Positions 1 through 5,448 of a DNA stretch of 6,436 nt are shown one piece after another; within the stretch, counting starts at the first letter, position 1; each line of letters opens with the position of its first letter. Source of the stretch: Nitrososphaeraceae archaeon (lineage in GTDB: Archaea; Thermoproteota; Nitrososphaeria; Nitrososphaerales; Nitrososphaeraceae); the NCBI GenBank assembly GCA_025922715.1, contig JAICHH010000107.1, forward strand, positions 1 through 6,436. Direction: 5' to 3'. The translations under genes were made by a program, and so were the position numbers. A model generated the notes under the pieces. It was not told the origin of the DNA, made no database searches, and saw nothing but the letters and a program-made list of their open reading frames with translations.

Positions 1-99
1 CAAATCTTGTTCTAGAAAGATTATTGCTCTCAATCAAATGGATAGACTGGATGCTTCCTATCTTAGCTAAATCTATTATTGTCTAAAGTGTATGACCAT
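1..99 (-). pseudogene. Winged-helix-like gene fragment, frame-broken near its start, cut by left edge
   Basis: Read on the minus strand, the frame entering the window edge is open from about position 82 down to 1. It gives a peptide containing IIDLAKIGSIQSIHLIESNN and then LSRTRF. This has the rhythm of the first helices of small archaeal winged-helix DNA-binding proteins (isoleucine-rich helix 1, then a turn, then a helix beginning Leu-Ser). The open stretch has no ATG: a TAG lies at 85-83 in its own frame. An ATG at 99-97 gives MVIHFRQ in another frame and then stops at 78-76. Joining the two with one missing base would give a normal-looking N-terminus. I infer a frame-broken winged-helix gene, or one whose true start I cannot see; the rest lies left of the window. 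The family call is by pattern only and the fragment is short. Confidence 0.35.
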
Positions 100-159
100 G
101 ATGTTAAATTAATGTCAGCATAATTATATTAATTGGTATAATATCAAAGTAGTATATTT

Positions 160-401
160 TCAAAGGAATTGGAATTGATTTAGTTGAGATCCGGGAAGAG
201 AAATATTCATATCGTGTATTGTATTAATTATAGTTATTGGAACTGATAATGTAAAAACTACTGTCAGCATTACTATAATTATATTTGTTTTTTCTGTAAT
301 TAAGATAAAGTCTGTATCTTTTTAAATTTCTATAATTTCTTTTCTCTTCCAACGAATCTAAAACTTTATCAATATGATCTTCAGTCCTCTATGGATAACA
401 T
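160..401 (-). pseudogene. Decayed small single-pass membrane protein, two frame breaks
   Basis: Three overlapping minus-strand frames join into one sensible protein of about 80 residues. The first begins at ATG 401-399 and gives MLSIED before a TGA. The second, from about 382, gives a charged helical part, EDHIDKVLDSLEEKRNYRNL. The third, from about 321, gives KDTDFILITEK followed by a membrane segment, IIIVMLTVVFTLSVPITII, and ends at TGA 162-160. Each break fits one extra base. The second break falls in a run of five A (minus strand, 323-319), a typical slippage site. Conserved-looking composition on both sides of each break suggests a recently inactivated gene rather than chance open frames. 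I do not recognise the family. The pieces could instead reflect assembly indels, but the neighbouring genes are unbroken. Confidence 0.5.
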
Positions 402-407
402 TTAATA
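401..407 (+). promoter_or_regulatory. Probable TATA box for the RuvC-like gene
   Basis: The sequence TTTAATA lies 45 bases before the ATG at 446. A start about 26 bases downstream of the box centre falls near 430, giving a leader of about 16 bases with no Shine-Dalgarno motif. The box touches the start codon of the decayed minus-strand gene, so the two would once have been divergent with overlapping control regions. Confidence 0.35.
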
Positions 408-445
408 CTAATTAGTGATAAAGGAACTTTGTTGAATTACCCTTA

Positions 446-1096
446 ATGAGGGAAGCAATAAACCGTAAAATTACCGTAGCCACACTTAATGGTAAATCAT
501 ATTATAAAATTATTAATACCCTAAAATTACTTCAGTTAAATTATGAGGAGTTATCACCATCAGAAGCTTTAAACTCTTATTCAAGAATAATAATTACATC
601 CAAGGAAGAATCGCCTATATTCAAGAAAAAAAATATAATAGTGGATTCAGAATTAAATGAGAATCCTGTAATAATAAAGGCAAAAATATTAAGGAAATTA
701 ATAAAATCTCATACTTATGATCAATTAACAATTGGTATTGATCCAGGAAATAGAATAGGCATATCAATTTTCTATTTATATGATGAAATAGAAAGCGTAG
801 TATTATCTACAATCGAATCAACTTTGAATTTTATTATCAAAATACTCTCAGAGATAAATGCAAAGAAAAAGATTGTAAGAATAGGAGACGGTAACATCAA
901 TATGGCTAGAACTATTGCATTTTTAATAAAATCCAATTTCAAAGATTTGGTTCATGTTGAGATAGTAAATGAGCATGGAACTTCATCCATCCAAAATAAT
1001 GAAAGTAACAGAAGAATACTTAAAGATAAATCATCCGCTAGACTAATTGCTTTTAGAAATGGCAAGATTTATGATCCAAAGCTAGATCATTATTAA
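446..1096 (+). CDS. RuvC/YqgF-like RNase H-fold protein, archaeal conserved family
   Basis: A 216-residue protein with two parts. Residues about 8-88 form an alpha/beta N-terminal region with an IIIT strand near 48 and an IIVDSE strand near 64. Residues 92-216 look like an RNase H-type nuclease or resolvase core. It opens with IGIDPGNRIG at 96-105, the classic first strand carrying catalytic Asp99. Then come GDGN around Asp148, VEIVNEHGTS at 171-180 with Glu176 placed like the YqgF/RuvC strand-4 acid, and KDKSSARLIAFRNG near the end with Asp194 in the position of the C-terminal catalytic Asp. All three expected acids are present, so a metal-dependent nuclease is possible; family members that have been annotated are mostly hypothetical, and activity is inference. 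The frame is open upstream to a TAA at 419 but offers no other ATG. Transcription appears monocistronic: 148 bases separate it from the next gene. Confidence 0.75.
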   Translation: MREAINRKITVATLNGKSYYKIINTLKLLQLNYEELSPSEALNSYSRIIITSKEESPIFKKKNIIVDSELNENPVIIKAKILRKLIKSHTYDQLTIGIDPGNRIGISIFYLYDEIESVVLSTIESTLNFIIKILSEINAKKKIVRIGDGNINMARTIAFLIKSNFKDLVHVEIVNEHGTSSIQNNESNRRILKDKSSARLIAFRNGKIYDPKLDHY

Positions 1097-1204
1097 TATA
1101 ATATTTGTTAAAGCATCTAAGAATCTATTTATAATTTACATTCTACAATTGAGATAGTGTTTAGAAGTATTTTACATATTAACTTATAATTTCCATTAAC
1201 TTAA

Positions 1205-1212
1205 TTTAATAA
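1205..1212 (+). promoter_or_regulatory. Probable TATA box of the chaperone-like/UbiD operon
   Basis: TTTAATAA lies 40 bases before the ATG at 1245. The expected transcript start is near 1235, leaving a leader of about 10 bases and no Shine-Dalgarno site. A second AT-rich stretch at 1221-1231 is too close to the ATG unless translation starts inside the transcript. Confidence 0.4.
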
Positions 1213-1244
1213 AAATGATATTAGTTAAATAATGATAGCATAAA

Positions 1245-1601
1245 ATGGAAGATATTTTATTCAAAGATATTCAGATAGATGATAAAAGAATCGTTCATAT
1301 AAAATTAATTTTTTTTGAAAATGGATGTTTTATCATAATATCAGAAAATTCTAATAGAATCGGATCTGTTACAATGGCATCTAGTATATCTAATAAAGTA
1401 ACATCAGCTATAGTAATACCCAACAAATTTGATTCAATCTTCATTAAATCCATTGCTCAAAGAATATCATTAATGTTAAATGGAATTTGTTTAGTGTCTC
1501 TCCATATTAAAACACCATTAGATGTTAAGAGTATGAAAACAATTATGGGTGAGATACTAAATATGATAAATACACAGGCTGAAAAAGATGCAAAAAGATA
1601 A
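1245..1601 (+). CDS. Small protein resembling proteasome assembly chaperone 3 (PAC3/4 fold)
   Basis: A 118-residue soluble protein. By eye its layout matches the eukaryotic proteasome assembly chaperone PSMG3: a strand pair around 17-33 (IVHIKLIFFENGCFIIIS), then NRIGSVTMA at 38-45 (PSMG3 has a GKMGTLV stretch here), then a strand near 53-58. Next are NKFDSIFIKSIAQRISLML, where PSMG3 has a similar helix, a strand ICLVSLHI, and a closing helix LDVKSMKTIMGEIL (PSMG3: similar KSMEGLKALREVI ending). There are no catalytic-looking residues and no membrane segment. The last 14 bases overlap the UbiD-family gene, so the two are probably co-transcribed and coupled in translation. A chaperone or partner role for the decarboxylase, or for the proteasome, is inference. 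It may simply be an archaeal protein of unknown function with a similar fold. The start is the only ATG at the expected distance from a TATA box. Confidence 0.7.
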   Translation: MEDILFKDIQIDDKRIVHIKLIFFENGCFIIISENSNRIGSVTMASSISNKVTSAIVIPNKFDSIFIKSIAQRISLMLNGICLVSLHIKTPLDVKSMKTIMGEILNMINTQAEKDAKR

Positions 1602-2961
1602 TTCTAACACGACTTATATTCAGAATGACCTAAGAAAATTTTTAGAATTACTTGAAAACGAAAATGAGATCGTTAGAATTAAAAAAAATGTTAATACTGC
1701 ATTTGAATTACCAGCAATAGTCAGTAAACTTGATGGTAATAAAGCTGTAATATTTGAAAATGTCGAAGATAAAACTATTCCAGTTATTAGTAATCTTATT
1801 GGAACAAGAAAAAGATTTGCCATGGCAATAGGTTCAAAAGAAAACAACGACATCCATACAATCATTAACAAATCTATCAATAATATGAATATTAAAGTAA
1901 AAACAGGAAATGACATTCCATATTATCAAAATTCATCAAATACATTATCTGTTCTTCCTATTGTTACACATTTTGAAAATGATGCTGGACCATATATTAC
2001 TTCATCAATTGTGTATGCAAAAGATCAAGAAAACGGAAATCAGAATTCTTCTACTCATAGGTTGTTAAAATTAGATGATAAAAACATGGCAATAAGAATG
2101 GTAGAGGGAAGACATTTGCATAAATGTTTTATGTATGCTAAAGATCATGGGGAAGATTTGAAGGTTGCAATTGTGATAGGAGTTCATCCTGCAATTAACA
2201 TAGCAGCAGCTTACCAAGCATCATATGGTATAGATGAAATGCATATAGCAAATACACTACTAAATGGAAATCTGCAATTGAGTATTAACAAGTTTTCGCA
2301 GCTTCTTATTCCTACAATGTCAGAAATAGTTTTAGAAGGAAAAATATTGTGTGATAAAACCCATGAAGAATGGATGGTAGAAATGCTAAAAACATATGAT
2401 TTTAAAAGACAGCAACCTATATTTGAATTAGAAAACATACGATTTAGAAATAATGCTATTTTCCATGATATACTTCCTGGTTATTCTGAACATCGTCTAT
2501 TGATGGGATTGCCTGTGGAGTCAAAGATGCTAGATCAAGTAAAAAATGTTGTTCCAAGTACATCACAAGTATTACTGACAGACGGAGGAAGCAATTGGCT
2601 AACAGCAGTAATACAGATAAAGAAAAGAGTAGAAGGAGAGTCAAAAAATGCTTTACTTGCAGCATTTGCGGCTCATCCCTCACTTAAAATTGCAATAGTC
2701 GTTGATCAAGATATTAACCCTACAAATCCTGTAGAAGTAGAATATGCAATATCAACAAGATGTCAAGCGAATAAAGACCTGGTTATTATTGAGAATGCAA
2801 AAGGATCTAGTCTTGATCCTTCTAGTGACCAAGTGAATTTACTTACAACAAAATTAGGAATTGATGCAACGGCTACATTATTAAAAGTCAAAGAAAGATT
2901 CGAAATTGCAAAGATACCCGGAGAAGAAAACCTCAAATTATCAGAATATTTATCGGAATAA
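1588..2961 (+). CDS. UbiD-family decarboxylase, probably anhydromevalonate phosphate decarboxylase
   Basis: A 457-residue protein, typical for archaeal UbiD homologues. These use prenylated FMN; in archaea the main known role is decarboxylation of trans-anhydromevalonate 5-phosphate to isopentenyl phosphate in the modified mevalonate pathway. Visible landmarks: DLRKFLELLE at 14-23, NLIGTRKRFAMAIG at 69-82, then NSSTHR (Asn153, Arg158), which matches the NxGxYR cofactor and active-site motif. His178 probably aligns with the metal/cofactor His, and SEIVLEGKI carries Glu246 as the probable metal ligand. THEEWMVE (Glu260 and Glu265, five apart) replaces the EGPFGE motif of Fdc1 and keeps both acids. 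VVDQDINP near 371 and RCQANKDLVII are typical of the C-terminal part. The start is set by the overlap with the previous gene; the next Met is at 79, too late. About 13 residues precede the usual family start. Substrate identity is inference from archaeal context; another UbiD substrate is possible. The prenyl-FMN synthase is not in the window. Confidence 0.9.
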   Translation: MQKDNSNTTYIQNDLRKFLELLENENEIVRIKKNVNTAFELPAIVSKLDGNKAVIFENVEDKTIPVISNLIGTRKRFAMAIGSKENNDIHTIINKSINNMNIKVKTGNDIPYYQNSSNTLSVLPIVTHFENDAGPYITSSIVYAKDQENGNQNSSTHRLLKLDDKNMAIRMVEGRHLHKCFMYAKDHGEDLKVAIVIGVHPAINIAAAYQASYGIDEMHIANTLLNGNLQLSINKFSQLLIPTMSEIVLEGKILCDKTHEEWMVEMLKTYDFKRQQPIFELENIRFRNNAIFHDILPGYSEHRLLMGLPVESKMLDQVKNVVPSTSQVLLTDGGSNWLTAVIQIKKRVEGESKNALLAAFAAHPSLKIAIVVDQDINPTNPVEVEYAISTRCQANKDLVIIENAKGSSLDPSSDQVNLLTTKLGIDATATLLKVKERFEIAKIPGEENLKLSEYLSE

Positions 2962-2993
2962 TTTTCTAAAAATTTTGATGAAAATGTATTAAC

Positions 2994-3013
2994 ATATGAA
3001 AAAAACTTCATAT
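2994..3013. repeat. Short perfect inverted repeat upstream of a TATA box
   Basis: ATATGAA (2994-3000) and TTCATAT (3007-3013) form a perfect 7-base inverted repeat around AAAAAC. It starts 32 bases after the UbiD-family stop codon and ends four bases before a strong TATA box at 3017-3025. It could be an operator for the downstream gene. In such AT-rich DNA chance is a serious alternative. Confidence 0.3.
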
Positions 3014-3016
3014 ATA

Positions 3017-3025
3017 TTATAAATA
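3017..3025 (+). promoter_or_regulatory. TATA box (distal) for the small unknown gene
   Basis: TTATAAATA is close to the archaeal consensus. A start about 26 bases on falls near 3047, before both candidate start codons (TTG 3071 and ATG 3098). Confidence 0.4.
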
Positions 3026-3056
3026 TAATGATTTCACAATATAATTTGTATATTAA

Positions 3057-3064
3057 TTTAAATA
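3057..3064 (+). promoter_or_regulatory. TATA box (proximal) for the small unknown gene
   Basis: TTTAAATA matches the archaeal consensus very well. It predicts a transcript start near 3087, downstream of the TTG at 3071 and 11 bases before the ATG at 3098. If this is the working promoter, translation must start at 3098. Confidence 0.45.
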
Positions 3065-3070
3065 TCCTTT

Positions 3071-3418
3071 TTGGCAAAAATAGATGTGGATATATTTATG
3101 AAACCTAATAGTTTTGCTATGAGAGAGTGGCATTTAGAACATGTTGAAAAAGTAATTGTTCGTTATGTAAAGGGGTTATCTCCAACTGCGACTTCATTTG
3201 AGAAGCGCAATTTTAAAAAATATAGTACTATGTCTAATTGTACAAAGCAAATAGAATATGATAAAAAACATGGTGTAACAGAAGAAGAGGTAATTGCGGT
3301 GATGCAAAGAATTAGAAATGATGACTCTTTTTCGGAATTACGTAAGAATCCAGATTCCATTCAAAGATTAGATGAATTAGAAAAGCAACTTACATCTCCA
3401 AAAAAAATTAGTTGGTAA
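3071..3418 (+). CDS. Small charged protein of unknown function; start TTG 3071 or ATG 3098
   Basis: I do not recognise this protein. From TTG 3071 it has 115 residues; from ATG 3098 it has 106. It is soluble and rich in charge, with a predicted helix around WHLEHVEKVIVRYVKGL (20-36), a basic stretch FEKRNFKKY (43-51), and a helical second half (EEEVIAVMQRIRND, then SIQRLDELEKQL near the end). There is no signal peptide, membrane segment or metal-binding cluster; Cys57 is the only cysteine. The basic patch followed by an acidic-helical end could fit a nucleic-acid or protein partner, but that is guesswork. It stands alone between T-rich tracts and has its own TATA boxes, so it is probably monocistronic. 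The start is unsettled: the proximal TATA box favours 3098, while the open frame and distal TATA box allow 3071. Confidence 0.7.
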   Translation: MAKIDVDIFMKPNSFAMREWHLEHVEKVIVRYVKGLSPTATSFEKRNFKKYSTMSNCTKQIEYDKKHGVTEEEVIAVMQRIRNDDSFSELRKNPDSIQRLDELEKQLTSPKKISW

Positions 3419-3438
3419 TTTCATACCTAAAAATCTGA

Positions 3439-3452
3439 TTTTTTAAATTTTT
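3439..3452 (+). terminator. T-rich terminator after the small unknown gene
   Basis: Two T runs (six and five) separated by AAA begin 21 bases after the stop codon. Archaeal transcription commonly ends at such tracts without a hairpin. Confidence 0.4.
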
Positions 3453-3485
3453 ATTATTACTATTCTATGGGATAAAAAGAAAAAA

Positions 3486-3493
3486 TATTTAAA
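3486..3493 (+). promoter_or_regulatory. TATA box for the LamG protein, leaderless arrangement
   Basis: TATTTAAA follows an A-rich stretch that fits a BRE element. Its centre is about 27 bases before the ATG at 3517, so the predicted transcript begins at or next to the start codon. There is no ribosome binding site, as expected for a leaderless mRNA. Confidence 0.55.
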
Positions 3494-3516
3494 TTGTGAA
3501 AATTATAACACACTAA

Positions 3517-4224
3517 ATGAATAGAATAATCTCCAGCATTATAGGTTCCAGTTTTATTATTTTATTGTTATACTTTGGATTGACAGAAAACTACAAAAAT
3601 AGTATGTTAGATAATATAGCTATATTTGCTCAAGAGAATAAATCCCCTGTCGTTAAGAACTCCAAGATAATAGAGTTTTCAGGTATTAATTATGCAGATG
3701 TTGTAAATAGTCGTGATATTAGTCTAAATGGTTTTACAGTATCTGTATGGTTTAATACAGCAATGAATGTCACTTCAGGAAACAATGCTTTTTTACTAAA
3801 TAAAGGGGGATTTGGAAGTGACAGAGCTGGATTTAATCTTAACTATGGATTATGGCTTAACAATAGAGAACAAGTTGGAGGCGGATTTGAGACAGCAGGG
3901 GGAGATGATAATTATATTACTTCTCAGGGCTCATATGCTGATGGCGTCTGGCACAATGCAATTCTAACTTTTGACGAAAAATTACATTTGTTAAAGCTAT
4001 ATATGGACGGTCTAGAGGTTGCAACTAACTCAACAAAGACAGGAATAACACCTGATAATACAGGAAAACAGACCATAAGATTGGGAGCAAATTCTTTAGC
4101 TGAAAAGGGAAAGATAAATGGTAATTATACAGGACAATTAGATGATATCCAAGTATGGAATTTTGCTTTTACTAAAGAACAAGTAGCTGACTTATTCACT
4201 AAAGAATCCAAATTAGCTCGATAA
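3517..4224 (+). CDS. Membrane-anchored LamG/concanavalin A-like domain protein
   Basis: A 235-residue protein with an N-terminal hydrophobic segment at about 4-22 (ISSIIGSSFIILLLYFGL) after one Arg, fitting a signal peptide or membrane anchor. A linker leads to one jelly-roll domain at about 50-228. Domain landmarks: FTVSVWFNT at 73-81, a Gly/Asn-rich middle (LLNKGGFG), DGVWHNAILTFD at 142-153, LLKLYMDGLEVAT at 158-170, and GQLDDIQVWNFAFTKEQVADLF at the end, which is the usual closing strand of LamG_3 domains. Such domains bind carbohydrate or protein ligands at the cell surface. Three N-x-S/T sequons (Asn84, Asn171, Asn203) would suit a glycosylated exported protein. A single domain with no enzyme attached makes it a probable surface adhesin or S-layer accessory; the ligand is unknown. 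The gene has its own promoter and a T-rich end, so it is likely monocistronic. Confidence 0.85.
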   Translation: MNRIISSIIGSSFIILLLYFGLTENYKNSMLDNIAIFAQENKSPVVKNSKIIEFSGINYADVVNSRDISLNGFTVSVWFNTAMNVTSGNNAFLLNKGGFGSDRAGFNLNYGLWLNNREQVGGGFETAGGDDNYITSQGSYADGVWHNAILTFDEKLHLLKLYMDGLEVATNSTKTGITPDNTGKQTIRLGANSLAEKGKINGNYTGQLDDIQVWNFAFTKEQVADLFTKESKLAR

Positions 4225-4269
4225 AACCCAGTTAATTTTATTAAATAGTGTATTTCTCACTTAAACTTC

Positions 4270-4294
4270 TTTTTTTAAATTCTTATTTCTTTTT
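4270..4294 (+). terminator. T-rich terminator after the LamG gene
   Basis: A run of seven T and, 13 bases on, a run of five T in a pyrimidine-rich stretch lie 46-70 bases after the LamG stop and just before the end of the convergent minus-strand gene. The tract has the right polarity only for the plus-strand gene. Confidence 0.45.
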
Positions 4295-4303
4295 GAAAGA
4301 TAG

Positions 4304-4867
4304 TTATTTGTGGTCTTCTGGGAAAATATAATTTAATAACATATCGAATGCTTTATTTTTTATTACCTGTTTAAAGTGTTCTTTTCCTTTTTTGGAAGTT
4401 TCAAGGGATTTATCGTGTTCAACTTCCATGACAGGTCGATGGTCTAATGCGCCTTCAAAGTGAATCTTGTACTCTTTAAATTGTGATTTAACAATTGAAT
4501 CAAATACATCTTTTAGCCAAACCGAACCTACAAAATATACGACTGGTGGATTAATCCTTTGTTTAAGCAATTCTTTAAGATTATCAAATGTATGAGATAC
4601 TTTACTTGAATCTGAATCAATTATTATAATTTTTTCATTTATCTGTCTATTGATCAATTCTTTTTTTATTAATTCAGAATAATGGGGTTCAGCAACTACT
4701 AATATAATAGTTTTATTAGAATCTGGTTTTGATTTTAAAATAATCTGATACAGTCTATTACAATGTTCAATTCTTTCAAGAATATGATTAGGTAATTGTA
4801 AAGAGGAATTTTTATGGATAGAGTAAAGAATAATCAAATTTCCTTCAGTAAAACGTATTTCAGACAT
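4304..4867 (-). CDS. Alpha/beta protein with a weak DUF218 (YdcF)-like pattern
   Basis: A 187-residue soluble protein, the only intact minus-strand gene here. It shows an N-terminal helical part (NHILERIEHCNRLYQIILKS), then a strand KTIILVVAEPHY (52-63), a helix, the strand EKIIIIDSDSSKVSHTFDN (78-96), a helix, the strand PPVVYFVGSVWLKDVFDSIV (107-126), and KIHFEGALDHRP (134-145). The order resembles DUF218/YdcF proteins: strand plus Gly/Glu loop, an S-x(4)-T-x(2)-N loop (here Ser88, Thr93, Asn96), then a strand with VTS and a following helix that usually carries Arg. The usual GG loop is absent, so this is a fold-level suggestion only. The Lys- and His-rich C-terminus (KKGKEHFKQ) is not explained. 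It is convergent with the LamG gene and divergent from the cupin gene. The function is unknown. Confidence 0.7.
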   Translation of the reverse strand: MSEIRFTEGNLIILYSIHKNSSLQLPNHILERIEHCNRLYQIILKSKPDSNKTIILVVAEPHYSELIKKELINRQINEKIIIIDSDSSKVSHTFDNLKELLKQRINPPVVYFVGSVWLKDVFDSIVKSQFKEYKIHFEGALDHRPVMEVEHDKSLETSKKGKEHFKQVIKNKAFDMLLNYIFPEDHK

Positions 4868-4895
4868 CTAATTAATAATTTTAATTTTAATGATT

Positions 4896-4903
4896 CTTTT
4901 ATA
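4896..4903 (-). promoter_or_regulatory. TATA box of the minus-strand DUF218-like gene
   Basis: Read on the minus strand this is TATAAAAG, 28 bases before the ATG at 4867-4865. The predicted transcript start near 4874 leaves a leader of about 7 bases. Confidence 0.5.
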
Positions 4904-4961
4904 CATTCCCAATACAATGTTATAACTTATTGAAGGAATGTTGAATATTCATTAGTAATTA

Positions 4962-4969
4962 TTATATGA
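4962..4969 (+). promoter_or_regulatory. Possible TATA box of the cupin gene
   Basis: TTATATGA is centred about 27 bases before the ATG at 4993, which would give a nearly leaderless transcript. A better-looking TTAAATAT at 4970-4977 would start transcription inside the gene, so the spacing favours the weaker box. An earlier ATG at 4979 hits a stop after three codons. Confidence 0.35.
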
Positions 4970-4992
4970 TTAAATATAATGATTGAATAATA

Positions 4993-5331
4993 ATGGGAAT
5001 TTATACAGAAAATCGCCCATGGGGGAAATTTGAAAAATTCCATGAGAATGAAAATTGTACTGTCAAATTGATTTATGTTAATGCAAATTCCAGATTGAGT
5101 CTCCAATACCATCAACATAGAAGTGAATTTTGGAAAATTGTAAAAGGAAAAGCTAAGATAAATGTTGATAAGAAAGAACTTGTAGTTAAAGAAAATGAAC
5201 ATATAACAATTCCTTGTGGTGCAAAACATAGGATAACAGCATTAGAAGAGGATTGTATAATATTAGAAATATCCTATGGAAAGTTTGATGAAAATGATAT
5301 AATTAGAATTGAAGATGACTATAATAGGTAG
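4993..5331 (+). CDS. Stand-alone cupin, type II phosphomannose isomerase family
   Basis: A 112-residue single-domain protein that matches the C-terminal cupin of ManC-type bifunctional mannose-6-phosphate isomerases. Visible family motifs are RPWGKFEKF at 8-16, SRLSLQYHQHRSEFWKIVKG at 33-52, ITIPCGAKHR at 71-80, LEISYGKFDENDIIRIEDDY at 91-110, and NR at the end. The cupin metal ligands are probably His40, His42, Glu45 and His79. The expected reaction interconverts mannose 6-phosphate and fructose 6-phosphate and feeds GDP-mannose for glycolipid and protein glycan synthesis. There is no nucleotidyltransferase domain, so this partner must be encoded elsewhere. Sugar-modifying cupins of other specificity share the same motifs, so the substrate is less certain than the family. 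The gene is alone on its transcript and has a T run 32 bases after the stop. Confidence 0.85.
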   Translation: MGIYTENRPWGKFEKFHENENCTVKLIYVNANSRLSLQYHQHRSEFWKIVKGKAKINVDKKELVVKENEHITIPCGAKHRITALEEDCIILEISYGKFDENDIIRIEDDYNR

Positions 5332-5362
5332 ACAAACACAGGATAATTGTTTATTTAAATAA

Positions 5363-5368
5363 TTTTTT
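5363..5368 (+). terminator. T-run terminator after the cupin gene
   Basis: Six T in an AT-rich stretch, 32 bases after the cupin stop codon. There is no stable hairpin. Confidence 0.3.
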
Positions 5369-5448
5369 AATTAAAAGGAAATTTTCCAGTATTTCGTAAT
5401 ACTCCTAGAATTCTCAACTATATTTGAGGATTAACAGAAAGCTAGGAT

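Noticed and set aside
155..234. A plus-strand stretch translating to GIGIDLVEI, which looks like the start of holo-ACP synthase.
   Set aside because: It is only about 22 codons, has no start codon, no further AcpS motifs, and lies antisense to the better-supported decayed membrane gene.
114..284. Repeated TGTCAGCAT followed by AT-rich sequence near 114 and 262.
   Set aside because: Only nine bases match exactly; one copy lies inside the decayed membrane gene. This is expected by chance in such DNA.
1620..3077. Several open frames of 75-104 codons antisense to the UbiD-family gene.
   Set aside because: They lie opposite a clearly conserved gene, have no recognisable motifs or promoters, and show the hydrophobic, Ser/Leu/Phe-rich composition typical of reverse-frame shadows.
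4927..5229. A 100-codon minus-strand open frame over the cupin gene.
   Set aside because: It is antisense to conserved cupin motifs and has a Phe/Ile-rich low-complexity composition.
5332..5448. A possible small RNA or gene between the cupin stop and the pseudogene.
   Set aside because: Apart from the T run I see no stable hairpin, open frame or tRNA-like pattern.
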